Shown: positions 16,541 to 25,145 of the stretch, piece by piece | Numbering within the stretch: position 1 is the first letter of the stretch | How the letters are laid out: every line of letters starts with the position of its first letter | Source: Bacteroides sp. | GTDB lineage: Bacteria; Bacteroidota; Bacteroidia; Bacteroidales; Muribaculaceae | Assembly (NCBI GenBank): GCA_014801875.1 | Contig: JAAVDJ010000040.1 | Span: 62,001 to 126,000 of the forward strand | Reading direction: 5' to 3' | DNA length: 64,000 bases | Made by a program: the position numbers and the translations under genes | The notes under the pieces: model-generated | What the model saw: only the letters and a program-made list of their open reading frames with translations | Databases searched by the model: none | What the model was told of the DNA's origin: nothing

Positions 16541-17320
16541 ATGAATTGCAATTTCTTAAAAATATTGGGTCTGGTGGCGTTTATCAGTCTTTTGCCCGGC
16601 TCCGAGGCCGAAGCGCAGACTCGCATTGTGGCTCACCGGGGTTATTGGAAAGCTCCCGGTTCAGCACAAAATTCGATTGCTTCGTTGGTAAAAGCTGATT
16701 CGATAGGGGCGTTCGGCAGCGAATTTGACGTTTGGCTCACTGCTGACGATTCGTTGGTGGTAAACCACGACCGGGTATTCAAGGGGGTTAATTTCCCCGA
16801 GGCAAGCGCTGAGGTGGTTAAAGCAATACGCCTTGACAATAGTGAGCGAGTGCCTTATCTTTCGGAATATCTGGAAGCTGCCAAGAAAGCCTCCGGTCCG
16901 CGTCTCGTGCTTGAAGTGAAAACTTTCGGCAACGACTCCCTCCGCCAGACTTTGGCTTGCGAGAAAATCACTGAAATGGTTGATGCCTCGGGTCTTCGAG
17001 ACAGAGTGGACTATATCGCTTTCTCCCTGTTTGCCTGCAAAGAGCTACATCGTCTTGCTCCGGATCGCCCCGTATATTATCTTAACGGCGACCTTTCCCC
17101 CGCGGAAATCAAGAAACTTGGTTTTGCGGGAATAGATTATTCCTATAAGGCGATGTCAGCTCATCCCGAATGGTATGACGAAGCTAAAAAGCTCGGGCTT
17201 GAAATAAATGTCTGGACTGTCGATTCCCCTGAAATAATGAAGGAACTTCTCGATAAAAAGGTGGACTATATCACCACCAATCGCCCCGATATACTTCAAG
17301 AATTAATTTCCAACCCGTGA
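16541..17320 (+). CDS. Glycerophosphodiester phosphodiesterase, exported
   Basis: GDPD-family TIM-barrel enzymes hydrolyse glycerophosphodiesters to glycerol-3-phosphate and an alcohol using a metal ion. The 259-aa protein has a signal peptide (residues 1-25, ending SEAEAQ) and the catalytic set: H32-R33 in VAHRGYW, E61 and D63 in SEFDVWLTADD, and H76 in NHDRVF. It also has VLEVKTFG, and EINVWTVDSPEIM near the end. An upstream start at 16466 would precede the likely promoter and spoil the signal peptide, so I use 16541. Periplasmic phospholipid turnover is the likely role. Confidence 0.92.
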   Translation: MNCNFLKILGLVAFISLLPGSEAEAQTRIVAHRGYWKAPGSAQNSIASLVKADSIGAFGSEFDVWLTADDSLVVNHDRVFKGVNFPEASAEVVKAIRLDNSERVPYLSEYLEAAKKASGPRLVLEVKTFGNDSLRQTLACEKITEMVDASGLRDRVDYIAFSLFACKELHRLAPDRPVYYLNGDLSPAEIKKLGFAGIDYSYKAMSAHPEWYDEAKKLGLEINVWTVDSPEIMKELLDKKVDYITTNRPDILQELISNP

Positions 17321-17408
17321 TTATCACCTCTCCATTCAGACAATTCACACTGTCTCTGAACCACAATAAGTATCATCTCAGGTCTTGAGCCTGATTAACT
17401 CAACAAAA

Positions 17409-17885
17409 ATGAAAGCAAAATATATAGTAATACTGGCCGTTTCCTCACTCTTCGCTTTTTCTTCTTGTGGAGGAAACTCTAAATCCGACACTTCTTCTGA
17501 GAATGAACAGGTCTCTTCTTCCACTCCCTCCCGGGAACTGGTGAAAGGTGTCACCCCTAAGAACAAGGGTATCTATGTCTTTGACCCCAAGGGAAACAAA
17601 ACGACAATTGCCGGATTCGGGATATACGGCGACAAAGTATGCGTTGGTGGAGCCGGTGGCCCGCAAGCTGCCATCCTTTCTGTCGGTAAAGTAGACTTCC
17701 TGAAGTCTGTCCGCGATGCTTCCTCCCTCAATTGGGAAGACGCTTCCCTTTATGTCGATGGAGGGGGCTATATAATGAGAGTGGAATATCACGGGGAGAC
17801 GACATACTATCGTATCCGCCTTTCAGATGCCCCTGACGGCGAGATTGCCTACGAATGTGAGGAATTCGTGCCGGAGAAAAAATAA
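17409..17885 (+). CDS. Small lipoprotein of unknown function
   Basis: The 158-aa protein starts at MKAKYIVILAVSSLF, with lipobox Cys in FSSC at about residue 19, followed by a Ser/Thr/Glu-rich linker (GGNSKSDTSSENEQVSSSTP). The remaining 110 residues form a compact, probably beta-rich domain (GIYVFDPKGNKTTIAGFGIY, YVDGGGYIMRVEYHGETTYY). I do not recognise a family. It is 33 bp upstream of the first of two DUF4230 genes and probably in the same transcript. Confidence 0.65.
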   Translation: MKAKYIVILAVSSLFAFSSCGGNSKSDTSSENEQVSSSTPSRELVKGVTPKNKGIYVFDPKGNKTTIAGFGIYGDKVCVGGAGGPQAAILSVGKVDFLKSVRDASSLNWEDASLYVDGGGYIMRVEYHGETTYYRIRLSDAPDGEIAYECEEFVPEKK

Positions 17886-17918
17886 CGATTGAAAACAGAA
17901 AATGAGAAAGAAAGGGTG

Positions 17919-18527
17919 ATGAAATCATATATATTGATGATTCTCGCTGTGCTCGCTTTCGTGGGGTGCTCCCCCCGGAAGGGAGACCCTACTCTGAATT
18001 TCTATGATGAGCTCCATAGTGTAAGCCGTCTTGAATTGGGGAAAATGACTGTCTCCAAGGTCGGAACCATTACCGATCCCCCTCCTGCTTCAGCCAAAGG
18101 GGTTCTGCAGAAGACGGAGGCTGTCTTCAATTCCCTCAAGGTGGGCACCCGTGTGGGAGTCTATTCTTATGATACTTACTTTGTGGCCTACATTGACCTA
18201 CAACGTCTCCAGCCGGGTGATATCACTGTCGATGAGGAGTTGAAGAAGGTCTATGTCTCTCTTCCTCCGATTGAGGTGATGACAGACGGACGGGAAGTGG
18301 AACTTCATGAGGAGCATAGCCGGGTGACCGGCTTCCGCTCCGCGATTACCCCGGCCGAACGTGCGCGCCTCAAGAGCCGTATGGCTGCTGAGGTGGAGAG
18401 GGAGGTAGCTGCTGATGCGACAAACCGGGACCGTCTCAAAGCGACTGCTGAGGCCAAGGCAAAAAAATGGATCGCTGAATTTATCCGTCAAAGGGGGTAT
18501 GAGGCGGAAGTGACAATTCCTGATTGA
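17919..18527 (+). CDS. DUF4230 lipoprotein, first of a tandem pair
   Basis: The 202-aa protein begins with a lipoprotein signal (MKSYILMILAVLAFVGC). The sequence then follows the DUF4230 pattern: an N-terminal strand region (RLELGKMTVSKVG), VGTRVGVYSYDTYFVAYIDL, the VSLPPIEVMTDGREVELHEEHSRVTGFR segment and a long C-terminal helix ending WIAEFIRQRGYEAEV. The function of DUF4230 is not known. An in-frame TTG at 17889 was passed over because it would put charged residues before the signal. It is followed after 13 bp by a second, diverged DUF4230 gene. Confidence 0.78.
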   Translation: MKSYILMILAVLAFVGCSPRKGDPTLNFYDELHSVSRLELGKMTVSKVGTITDPPPASAKGVLQKTEAVFNSLKVGTRVGVYSYDTYFVAYIDLQRLQPGDITVDEELKKVYVSLPPIEVMTDGREVELHEEHSRVTGFRSAITPAERARLKSRMAAEVEREVAADATNRDRLKATAEAKAKKWIAEFIRQRGYEAEVTIPD

Positions 18528-18540
18528 ATAAGAGTAAGAG

Positions 18541-19128
18541 ATGAAAAAAAAGATAGTGATTTTCTTTCTGCTCCTCCTCTTGGCCATAGCCATAGGGTTA
18601 GGGGGCTGGGTGTGGCATTCTGAAGAGACGCCCGATGATGGTATGCAGCTTCGCGAAGCCCGCATCAAGGGGATTAGGGAGATGATTGAACTCTGCACTC
18701 TCGATGTGCATGAAGAAATTGCAATAAAAGATTCAGTCAACGGGAAATGGCTCGTGGCGCGCCAGACATTCGAAGGGCGTGTCCGTTTTGACCTCGATAG
18801 TCTCCGGGTAGAGGAGAGGGGAGATACGCTTGTGGTCACTCTTCCTCCGGAAAGAGTGGATGTCATGGAGAGCGCTGACAAGAATGCATATAAGGTGCTT
18901 GATTCATGGGATGGTTCACGTGTGCTTTTCCCGCGCACCATGACCGCCGGAGAGGAAAATATTATAAAGCGTCGTTGGCAGAAGAAAGCTAAGGAGAGAA
19001 TCTATCAGCGTGGCTACGTGCGTCAAGCGCGTGAAGACGCAAAGAAGACTATCATCTCTCTTTTTGAGGCAACCGGGCGCCCGGTTGTCATCCTCGACCC
19101 TCTTCCCGCTTCCCAACGCCTCGAATAA
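18541..19128 (+). CDS. DUF4230-like membrane-anchored protein, second of the pair
   Basis: The 195-aa protein has an N-terminal membrane anchor (residues 3-26, IVIFFLLLLLAIAIGLGGWVW) with no lipobox. Its soluble region parallels its neighbour: REMIELCTLDVHEEIAIKDS, a VARQTFEGRVRFDLDSL segment, VVTLPPERVDVME and a long C-terminal helix. The LPPE/LPPI motif and overall order suggest the two are anciently duplicated, one lipid-anchored and one helix-anchored. Role unknown. Confidence 0.72.
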   Translation: MKKKIVIFFLLLLLAIAIGLGGWVWHSEETPDDGMQLREARIKGIREMIELCTLDVHEEIAIKDSVNGKWLVARQTFEGRVRFDLDSLRVEERGDTLVVTLPPERVDVMESADKNAYKVLDSWDGSRVLFPRTMTAGEENIIKRRWQKKAKERIYQRGYVRQAREDAKKTIISLFEATGRPVVILDPLPASQRLE

Positions 19129-19166
19129 CCCCACAATAAATTTTATAGTTTTTTATATTCTTTCCC

Positions 19167-19197
19167 TTGATTTGTATTGTAAATTGCACTATTTTTG
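19167..19197 (+). promoter_or_regulatory. Promoter of the RelB/DinJ-PIN pair
   Basis: TTG at 19167-19169, 20 bp, TATTTTTG at 19190-19197, then a start near 19204 and a short leader to the ATG at 19217. Confidence 0.65.
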
Positions 19198-19216
19198 CAG
19201 TACAAAAATTATTATT

Positions 19217-19534
19217 ATGTCACAATCAACAATTTCTATTAGAGTTGATCATACATTGAAAAGTAAGTTTGACTCACTCTGTGAAACCTTTGGCCTAACT
19301 ACTTCAGCTGCATTTCATATATTTATGAAAGCGGTAGTAAGAGAACGTCGTATCCCATTTGAGATTAAGGCGGATGAGAATGCTGATCTTAGGAAGCATG
19401 CAATGGATGCTTTTGAAAGCTTGCGGGAACAAGCTGCTGCTGCTAACTTGTCGAACATGACATTGGAAGAAATTAATGAAGAAATCAATTCTGCCCGCAA
19501 TGAAAGGAGAAAAGCAAATTTATGCGGTAATTGA
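19217..19534 (+). CDS. RelB/DinJ-family antitoxin
   Basis: The 105-aa protein opens with a ribbon-helix-helix DNA-binding domain (TISIRVDHTLKSKFDSLCETFGLTTSAAFHIFMKAVVRERRIPFEI), the typical RelB/DinJ arrangement. An acidic, helical tail (LEEINEEINSARNERR) would wrap the toxin. A longer open frame from 19010 is excluded by the promoter and by overlap with the DUF4230 gene. It overlaps the PIN toxin gene by 35 bp. Antitoxins of this type repress their own promoter. Confidence 0.9.
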   Translation: MSQSTISIRVDHTLKSKFDSLCETFGLTTSAAFHIFMKAVVRERRIPFEIKADENADLRKHAMDAFESLREQAAAANLSNMTLEEINEEINSARNERRKANLCGN

Positions 19535-19937
19535 TACTAATGTGTTGGTCTCTTCCTTATTATCTTCAAGTAAAGAATCCAATCCTGCAATAGTTATTTC
19601 AAGTATTATCAACGGAGGTATTATCCCACTATACAATGAGGAAATCCTATTGGAATATAAGGAAGTGTTGACACGGAAAAAGTTTAAATTTTCACTTCAT
19701 ACGATTGATGTCTTAATTTCAACCTTTAGAATAGTAGGTCTAAATGTAAACAGGACAAAGGTGATGAAGGAAAGTTTTCCCGATCCGGATGATATTGTTT
19801 TCTATGAAGTAAAAATGAGTGTAGATGACAGCTATCTTGTGACAGGAAATATAAAACATTTCCCACATTCGCCTTTAGTTGTGACTCCTTTCCAGATGGT
19901 GCAAATTCTAAAGGAGAAAGGAATATTAGCGAGATAA
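19500..19937 (+). CDS. PIN-domain toxin (COG1569-type)
   Basis: The 145-aa protein is a PIN-fold ribonuclease of the putative-toxin COG1569 group. It has YAVIDTNVLVSSLLS at the start (D12 is the first acidic metal ligand), an acidic residue in YNEEILLEYKEVLTR, and FPDPDDIVFYEV with VTGNIKHFP supplying the remaining acidic cluster and the C-terminal family motif. PIN toxins cleave RNA, often tRNA. It lies in the normal antitoxin-first order. I chose the ATG at 19500 because the family begins right before the hydrophobic first strand. Confidence 0.88.
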   Translation: MKGEKQIYAVIDTNVLVSSLLSSSKESNPAIVISSIINGGIIPLYNEEILLEYKEVLTRKKFKFSLHTIDVLISTFRIVGLNVNRTKVMKESFPDPDDIVFYEVKMSVDDSYLVTGNIKHFPHSPLVVTPFQMVQILKEKGILAR

Positions 19938-20058
19938 CCATCTACTTCCGGATTCTTTTCTTTTTAAATATTTCATCGTCCCTTTTGTATTTTGATGGCA
20001 CTGCTGAATTACTTAATAATTCATACTCTACCAAATATTTAATCATAAAAATATGAAA

Positions 20059-20135
20059 TTATAGAGGAATAATACCCTACATTTGAAGTTTTTATAGAGG
20101 AATAAATAGGAGTTTTAAGACTTTTTATAGAGGAA
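20059..20135. repeat. Three direct repeats with exact 33-bp period
   Basis: TTATAGAGGAA occurs at 20059-20069, 20092-20102 and 20125-20135, each start 33 bp after the last. Copies 2 and 3 extend upstream as TTTTTATAGAGGAA, and copies 1 and 2 extend downstream as GAATAA. They lie between the convergent PIN toxin and glycosyltransferase genes in AT-rich DNA. The sequence between units is not conserved. Confidence 0.75.
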
Positions 20136-20143
20136 ACACAGAA

Positions 20144-20986
20144 TTATCCTCTGCCAATCTCTTTCTCTCCTGCGGGATAAGGCTGGATTGCGGAGAGGAT
20201 ACGGCGGTTGATGGAGCGGCGTTCACGGTCGATGAGCCAGCCCCATTTGTTGAAATATTTAATCATGTTTTTGAGATGAATTGTAAACATCTTGACGTTG
20301 CGGCGTGAGGCCGCGTTGTGGTAATGGGTCACATTGACAAGAGGTAAATACATGGTTTTCCAGGCAGCATGGATACGCCGCGTCAGGTCTATATCTTCAG
20401 GATACATGAAAAAACGCTCGTCGAAGATTCCGCATTCTTTCAATGCTCGAGTACGGATGAGAAGAAAACTCCCTTGAAGATAAGCCACATTCAGACTTTT
20501 ATGATGATCATGGTCGACAAGAAGATAGCGCTCCATCCTCTTTCTTACTATAGCAGCGGGAAGGAAGCGTTTCGCGAAAAGGTCTAACGGCGTCGGAAGC
20601 AGGCGGCAAGTGTATTGCAAGACTCCGTCGCCATAGATAATCCGGGGCTGAACCATCCCCACATCACCATTATCTACCATATAATCCACAAGAGGTGACA
20701 ACGCATCCCCATCCCATTCCACATCGGCATTCATCACAAGATGAAACCCCTCCGGATTATTATCGATGACTTCCCGCAGGGCTATGTTGTGTCCTGCTCC
20801 GAAACCTCGATTGGCGATCCGGCGATAGTCTGTCAGCGGTTTTTCCGGAAGAGTCGTTGCATTAAACGGGTGTGTCCCGTTGTCAAGGAGATACACCTTT
20901 TCTATTCCTGACCGACTCAGACACTCCAGCGCTTTACGCACCTGTTTATCCGGGGTATTATGGATGACGATGGACGCAGTAAGCAT
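20144..20986 (-). CDS. Glycosyltransferase family 2 (rhamnosyltransferase-like)
   Basis: The 280-aa GT-A fold enzyme begins MLTASIVIHN and has LLDNGTHP, NRGFGAGHNIAL (nucleotide-binding region of WbbL-like enzymes), the divalent-metal motif NADVEWDGD (86-94), QGSFLLIRTRAL, and FDERFFMYPEDIDLTRRI with the ED catalytic-base region. This pattern is closest to WbbL/RfbF-type dTDP-rhamnosyl or related transferases acting in O-antigen or capsule assembly; donor and acceptor are not determinable. The upstream TTG at 20995 is an unlikely start. It is not in a polysaccharide cluster, so it is an isolated enzyme. Confidence 0.88.
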   Translation of the reverse strand: MLTASIVIHNTPDKQVRKALECLSRSGIEKVYLLDNGTHPFNATTLPEKPLTDYRRIANRGFGAGHNIALREVIDNNPEGFHLVMNADVEWDGDALSPLVDYMVDNGDVGMVQPRIIYGDGVLQYTCRLLPTPLDLFAKRFLPAAIVRKRMERYLLVDHDHHKSLNVAYLQGSFLLIRTRALKECGIFDERFFMYPEDIDLTRRIHAAWKTMYLPLVNVTHYHNAASRRNVKMFTIHLKNMIKYFNKWGWLIDRERRSINRRILSAIQPYPAGEKEIGRG

Positions 20987-21022
20987 ACTTGGCAATAAAA
21001 AATACGTTGATGAAATTATTTG

Positions 21023-21057
21023 AAAAAAAGCCGGAATCGCTTCCGATTCCGGCTTTT
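21023..21057 (-). terminator. frdCAB terminator
   Basis: A perfect 14-bp stem AAAAGCCGGAATCG (21026-21039) / CGATTCCGGCTTTT (21044-21057) with a 4-nt loop lies 24 bp past the frdB stop. On the minus strand it continues into TTTTTTT. Confidence 0.9.
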
Positions 21058-21080
21058 ACTATTTTATGATGCAGAAAGGA

Positions 21081-21839
21081 TTATTCCTTGCACTTCGCAG
21101 CAATGAAGTGGCGGTTCATGCGGCCGATGTTCTCAAGCTTGATGTTCTTGGGGCATTCAGCTGAGCAAGCACCGGTGTTGGTGCAGTTGCCGAAGCCGAG
21201 TTCATCCATCTTAGCAACCATTGCACGCACACGGCGGTCTTTCTCCACCTCACCCTGGGGGAGGAGAGCAAGCTGGCTGACTTTTGCAGAGACGAAGAGC
21301 ATAGCGGAGCCGTTCTTGCAAGCAGCCACACATGCGCCGCAGCCGATACAGCTTGCGGAGTCCATAGCCTCGTCAGCTTTCACCTTGGAGATGGGGAGGT
21401 CGTTTGCATCCTGCGCACCACCGCAGTTGAACGAAACGTAGCCGCCGGCCTGCTGGATTTTGTCGAATGCGTTACGGTCTACCATAAGGTCTTTGATCAC
21501 CGGGAAAGCAGCGGAACGCCAAGGCTCGACAGTGATGGTTTCGCCATTGGCGAAACGACGCATGTAAAGCTGGCAGGTGGTCGCGCCGGTTGCCGGACCG
21601 TGAGGATGACCGTTGATATAGAGGGAGCACATACCGCAGATACCCTCGCGGCAGTCGTGGTCGAAGACGATAGGCTCCTCGCCCTTCTCAACGAGAGTTT
21701 CGTTGAGGATGTCAAGAGTCTCAAGGAATGAGGTGTCGGGAGTGGTCTCTACGTCTGTATAAGTCACAAACCCACCCTGAGCCTTAGCGTTTGCCTGGCG
21801 CCAGACCTTGAGGTTGACCTTCATTATATTTTCTTCCAT
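21081..21839 (-). CDS. frdB: Succinate dehydrogenase/fumarate reductase iron-sulfur subunit
   Basis: Subunit B carries electrons between the flavoprotein and the membrane quinone site through [2Fe-2S], [4Fe-4S] and [3Fe-4S] clusters. The 252-aa protein has the plant-type ferredoxin cysteines C63, C68, C71 and C89 in [15 protein letters not shown] and GATTC, then [11 protein letters not shown] for the second cluster and [12 protein letters not shown] for the third. It is the last gene of frdCAB. In anaerobic Bacteroidales the complex usually works as menaquinol:fumarate reductase in succinate production; both names are used in databases. Confidence 0.95.
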   Translation of the reverse strand: MEENIMKVNLKVWRQANAKAQGGFVTYTDVETTPDTSFLETLDILNETLVEKGEEPIVFDHDCREGICGMCSLYINGHPHGPATGATTCQLYMRRFANGETITVEPWRSAAFPVIKDLMVDRNAFDKIQQAGGYVSFNCGGAQDANDLPISKVKADEAMDSASCIGCGACVAACKNGSAMLFVSAKVSQLALLPQGEVEKDRRVRAMVAKMDELGFGNCTNTGACSAECPKNIKLENIGRMNRHFIAAKCKE

Positions 21840-21890
21840 GATTGAAATTTCTTACAGTTTTGGGGAATGATTGTTGAATCTGTTCCCGGT

Positions 21891-23915
21891 TTATGACTTA
21901 TAGTTACGTGTCTGAACCTTGATTGCCTCATAGTGGAGCGGCTCCTTGATGAGAGTCGGCGCCTTGGTGTCGCTTCCGGCGTAGTCCCAGCAGCTTACAT
22001 AGAAGCAGTTCTGGTCGTCACGCTTAGCTTCCCCTTCCTCTGTCTGGTATTCAGTGCGGAAGTGGCCGCCGCAGCTTTCGTTACGGCTGAGTGCGTCGTA
22101 AGCGATAAGCTCGCCCATTGTGATGAAGTCGTTGAGGCGGAATGCCTTGTCGAGCTCCACATTCATACCCTCCTGAGAGCCGGGCACGAAAAGATCTTTG
22201 TTGAAGACCTCACGGAGTTCGCCGAGTTTCTTGATTGCGAGTTCGAGACCCTCTTTGTCGCGAGCCATGCCGACATATTCCCACATGATGTGGCCAAGCT
22301 CTTTATGAATGGAGTCAACGGAACGTTTACCCTTGATGTTCAAGAGTTTGTCCATTTCAGCCTTACATTTGGCCTCTGCCTCGTCAAATTCGGGGAGGTC
22401 TGTGGAGAAATGGGGCACCGTAATCTGGTCGCTCAGATAGTTCTGGATAGTGTAGGGGAGCACGAAATAACCATCGGCAAGACCCTGCATGAGGGCAGAT
22501 GCGCCGAGGCGGTTTGCACCGTGGTCAGAGAAGTTACACTCACCGATTGCAAACAGACCCTTGATGGAAGTCTGGAGCTCGTAGTCCACCCAGATGCCGC
22601 CCATTGTGTAGTGGATGGCGGGGAAGATCATCATCGGGTTGTAGTAGTTCACGCCGTTTGTGGTGCGAGCGAGCTCACCGGGATTTACGTCGGTGATTTC
22701 CTCATACATATCGAAGAGGTTGCCGTAGCGCTGGCGAACCACGTCGATGCCAAGGCGGTTGATGGCCTCAGAGAAGTCAAGGAACACAGCGAGACCGGTG
22801 TTGTTAACGCCGAAGCCTGCATCGCAGCGCTCTTTGGCAGCGCGAGATGCAACGTCACGGGGCACGAGGTTACCGAACGCAGGATAACGACGTTCGAGAT
22901 AGTAGTCGCGGTCTTCTTCCGGAATGTCGCTTCCCTTGATCTGACCTTTCTGTAGCTTCTCAGCGTCTTCTTTCTTTTTGGGCACCCAGATACGACCGTC
23001 GTTACGGAGAGACTCAGACATAAGTGTCAGCTTAGACTGCTTGTCGCCGTGCACGGGGATACAGGTCGGGTGAATCTGCACGAAAGCAGGGTTTGCGAAG
23101 TATGCGCCCTTGCGGTAGCAAGCCATGGCAGCCGATACGTTGCAGCCCATTGCGTTGGTGGAAAGGAAGTAAGTGTTGCCGTAGCCGCCGGTCGCGATAA
23201 CCACTGCGTGAGCTGCGAAACGCTCGAACTCACCGGTCACGAGGTTTTTGGCGATGATGCCACGTGCGCGTTCAACCCCGTCCTTATCTTTGACGAGCAC
23301 GACATCGTGCATTTCGTAGCGGTTGAAGCTCTTCACCTTTCCTGTCTGAATCTGGCGGTTGAGGGAGGAGTAAGCACCGAGGAGGAGCTGCTGGCCGGTC
23401 TGACCCTTGGCGTAGAATGTACGGCTCACCTGCGCGCCGCCGAAAGAACGGTTGGCGAGAAGACCGCCGTATTCGCGTGCGAAAGGCACACCCTGTGCCA
23501 CACATTGGTCGATGATATTGTTGGAGACCTCAGCCAGACGGTAGACGTTTGCCTCGCGGGCACGGTAGTCGCCACCTTTCACTGTGTCGTAGAAAAGACG
23601 ATATACTGAGTCGCCGTCATTCTGATAGTTCTTGGCGGCGTTGATACCACCCTGTGCGGCGATAGAGTGTGCGCGACGGGGGCTGTCCTGTATGCAGAAG
23701 TTGAGCACGTTGAACCCGAGCTCCGCAAGAGTGGAGGCTGCTGAAGCGCCTGCAAGACCGGTGCCGACTACGATTACGTCGAGCTTACGCTTGTTGGCCG
23801 GGTTGACGAGTTTCTGATGAGCCTTGTAGTTGGTCCATTTCTCAGCGATAGGACCCTCCGGGATTTTGGAATCTGCCGGACTCATTACTTTGATAGTTTC
23901 TTTGATATTTTCCAT
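21891..23915 (-). CDS. frdA: Succinate dehydrogenase/fumarate reductase flavoprotein subunit
   Basis: The 674-aa catalytic subunit interconverts fumarate and succinate with covalent FAD. It has [15 protein letters not shown] (FAD Rossmann), [20 protein letters not shown] with the FAD-linked His, [42 protein letters not shown] and the C-terminal GESCGGHFR-like segment ([19 protein letters not shown]). The length and extended C-terminus fit the type B (Bacteroides/Bacillus-like) enzymes. It is 8 bp downstream of the cytochrome b gene and 51 bp upstream of frdB. Confidence 0.96.
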   Translation of the reverse strand: MENIKETIKVMSPADSKIPEGPIAEKWTNYKAHQKLVNPANKRKLDVIVVGTGLAGASAASTLAELGFNVLNFCIQDSPRRAHSIAAQGGINAAKNYQNDGDSVYRLFYDTVKGGDYRAREANVYRLAEVSNNIIDQCVAQGVPFAREYGGLLANRSFGGAQVSRTFYAKGQTGQQLLLGAYSSLNRQIQTGKVKSFNRYEMHDVVLVKDKDGVERARGIIAKNLVTGEFERFAAHAVVIATGGYGNTYFLSTNAMGCNVSAAMACYRKGAYFANPAFVQIHPTCIPVHGDKQSKLTLMSESLRNDGRIWVPKKKEDAEKLQKGQIKGSDIPEEDRDYYLERRYPAFGNLVPRDVASRAAKERCDAGFGVNNTGLAVFLDFSEAINRLGIDVVRQRYGNLFDMYEEITDVNPGELARTTNGVNYYNPMMIFPAIHYTMGGIWVDYELQTSIKGLFAIGECNFSDHGANRLGASALMQGLADGYFVLPYTIQNYLSDQITVPHFSTDLPEFDEAEAKCKAEMDKLLNIKGKRSVDSIHKELGHIMWEYVGMARDKEGLELAIKKLGELREVFNKDLFVPGSQEGMNVELDKAFRLNDFITMGELIAYDALSRNESCGGHFRTEYQTEEGEAKRDDQNCFYVSCWDYAGSDTKAPTLIKEPLHYEAIKVQTRNYKS

Positions 23916-23923
23916 ATCGCTAA

Positions 23924-24931
23924 TTAGTTTTCAGGTTGGGGAGTTTCGATAGGAGCCTCTTCAGGAGCCTTCGCTGTGTTGAGATAGTCGAAGAGCACCT
24001 TGTAGCTCTTGAAGATCTTGAGCTGGGTTTCCATCTGTTTCTGAATCTCGGGACGATTCATGGTCTGAGCCTTGAATCCGGGGTCTTCGAGCTGACGGGA
24101 AATCTCCTCTACAGCCTGGGGAATGCCTGTGCTTACGTCGGAGTAGGGCATCATGGCGATTCTTTCTGTGAGCTGGATGGCATCAGGACCGAAATCTTTG
24201 TTGCACATTTCGCCTACCATCTCGATATACTGCTGACGAAGAGTCTCGTCTGTCTTGTAGTCTTCCTTGTGGGCTTTAACGGTGAAGACGATTGCCTGCG
24301 CGATGAAGAGGGCAACTACGATAGTGGCCCACCAGCAAGCGATTTTCTTGAGACGCTCGATCCAAATCTGATTGTCCCATCCGCATGACTGGAACATTGA
24401 CCAGAAACCATGGTTGAAGTGGAACCAAAGAGCTACGAAACCGATGATGTAGACAATCGGAGTGTAGACCTGAGAGAAAGCCTCCTGAATGAAAAGTGTG
24501 CCTGCTGCCGGAGGAAGAATTTCCTCTGCGCCGCGGATTTCCTGAAGCTGCATCTTTGCCCAGAACTGGATAAGGTGCACAACGAGGAATGCGAGAATGA
24601 CGATACCGAGCACGAGCATGTTCTGGCTTGACCATTCCACACCCTTGGGTGTCTTGGAAACCAGATAACGGTCGTTACCACGAGCCTTACGGTTCTGAAG
24701 AGTTAACATCACCGCGTAGATGATGTGGATGATGAGAAGCACAGCGAGACCTGCCGACGCGATGAGCGCATACCAATTGGCGCCTAAGAATTCACAGATG
24801 GAATTATAGGCAGCCGGCCAGCAGATAGCTATGGCATTCATCAAACAGTGAAATGTGACGAATAGGACAAGCGCGGCGCCGGTGAGGGCCATCACGAACT
24901 TACGTCCTACAGATGAGCTTGATAACCACAT
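23924..24931 (-). CDS. frdC: Succinate dehydrogenase/fumarate reductase cytochrome b subunit, long form
   Basis: Residues 1-222 are a type B di-heme cytochrome b with five membrane helices (for example [99 protein letters not shown]). Helix histidines such as H28, those in LIIHII and VVHLIQ, and FHFNHG are heme ligand candidates. The unit binds quinone and anchors FrdAB. The last 113 residues are an unusual hydrophilic helical tail ([20 protein letters not shown] ... TPQPEN); family members I know end near residue 230-250. It is the first gene of the operon. Confidence 0.92.
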   Translation of the reverse strand: MWLSSSSVGRKFVMALTGAALVLFVTFHCLMNAIAICWPAAYNSICEFLGANWYALIASAGLAVLLIIHIIYAVMLTLQNRKARGNDRYLVSKTPKGVEWSSQNMLVLGIVILAFLVVHLIQFWAKMQLQEIRGAEEILPPAAGTLFIQEAFSQVYTPIVYIIGFVALWFHFNHGFWSMFQSCGWDNQIWIERLKKIACWWATIVVALFIAQAIVFTVKAHKEDYKTDETLRQQYIEMVGEMCNKDFGPDAIQLTERIAMMPYSDVSTGIPQAVEEISRQLEDPGFKAQTMNRPEIQKQMETQLKIFKSYKVLFDYLNTAKAPEEAPIETPQPEN

Positions 24932-25052
24932 AGCAGTTCTGAATTAAATTTGAGTTTGTATTTGATGTTTTTAGTTCGGTTTATCAGGTTTGTTTATCCC
25001 GCCTGTTCCCCTACATTGAGTGTGGAAAAGGGATAGGGAGGAGAATCAAATG

Positions 25053-25084
25053 CAAAATTAAGTTTTTTTAATCATTCAGACAAA
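25053..25084 (-). promoter_or_regulatory. frdCAB promoter
   Basis: On the minus strand: TTTG (25084-25081), 20 bp, TAATTTTG (25060-25053), a full match to the Bacteroidota consensus. Start predicted near 25046, leaving a leader of about 115 nt. Confidence 0.75.
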
Positions 25085-25145
25085 ATAAAACAAATTATTT
25101 TTTGGAAAAAGATTATTTCAAAATTTTACATCCATCGTGAGTCTT

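Noticed and set aside
18198-18941. 247-codon open frame opposite the DUF4230 genes
   Set aside because: It spans the gap between two well-formed genes on the other strand and shows no motif.
20059-20135. CRISPR array from the 33-bp spaced repeats
   Set aside because: Only 11 identical bases, three units, no cas genes, and intervals far too short for a repeat-spacer unit of a known type.
21933-22955. 340-codon open frame opposite frdA
   Set aside because: Mirror of a strongly conserved flavoprotein; no family features and antisense composition only.
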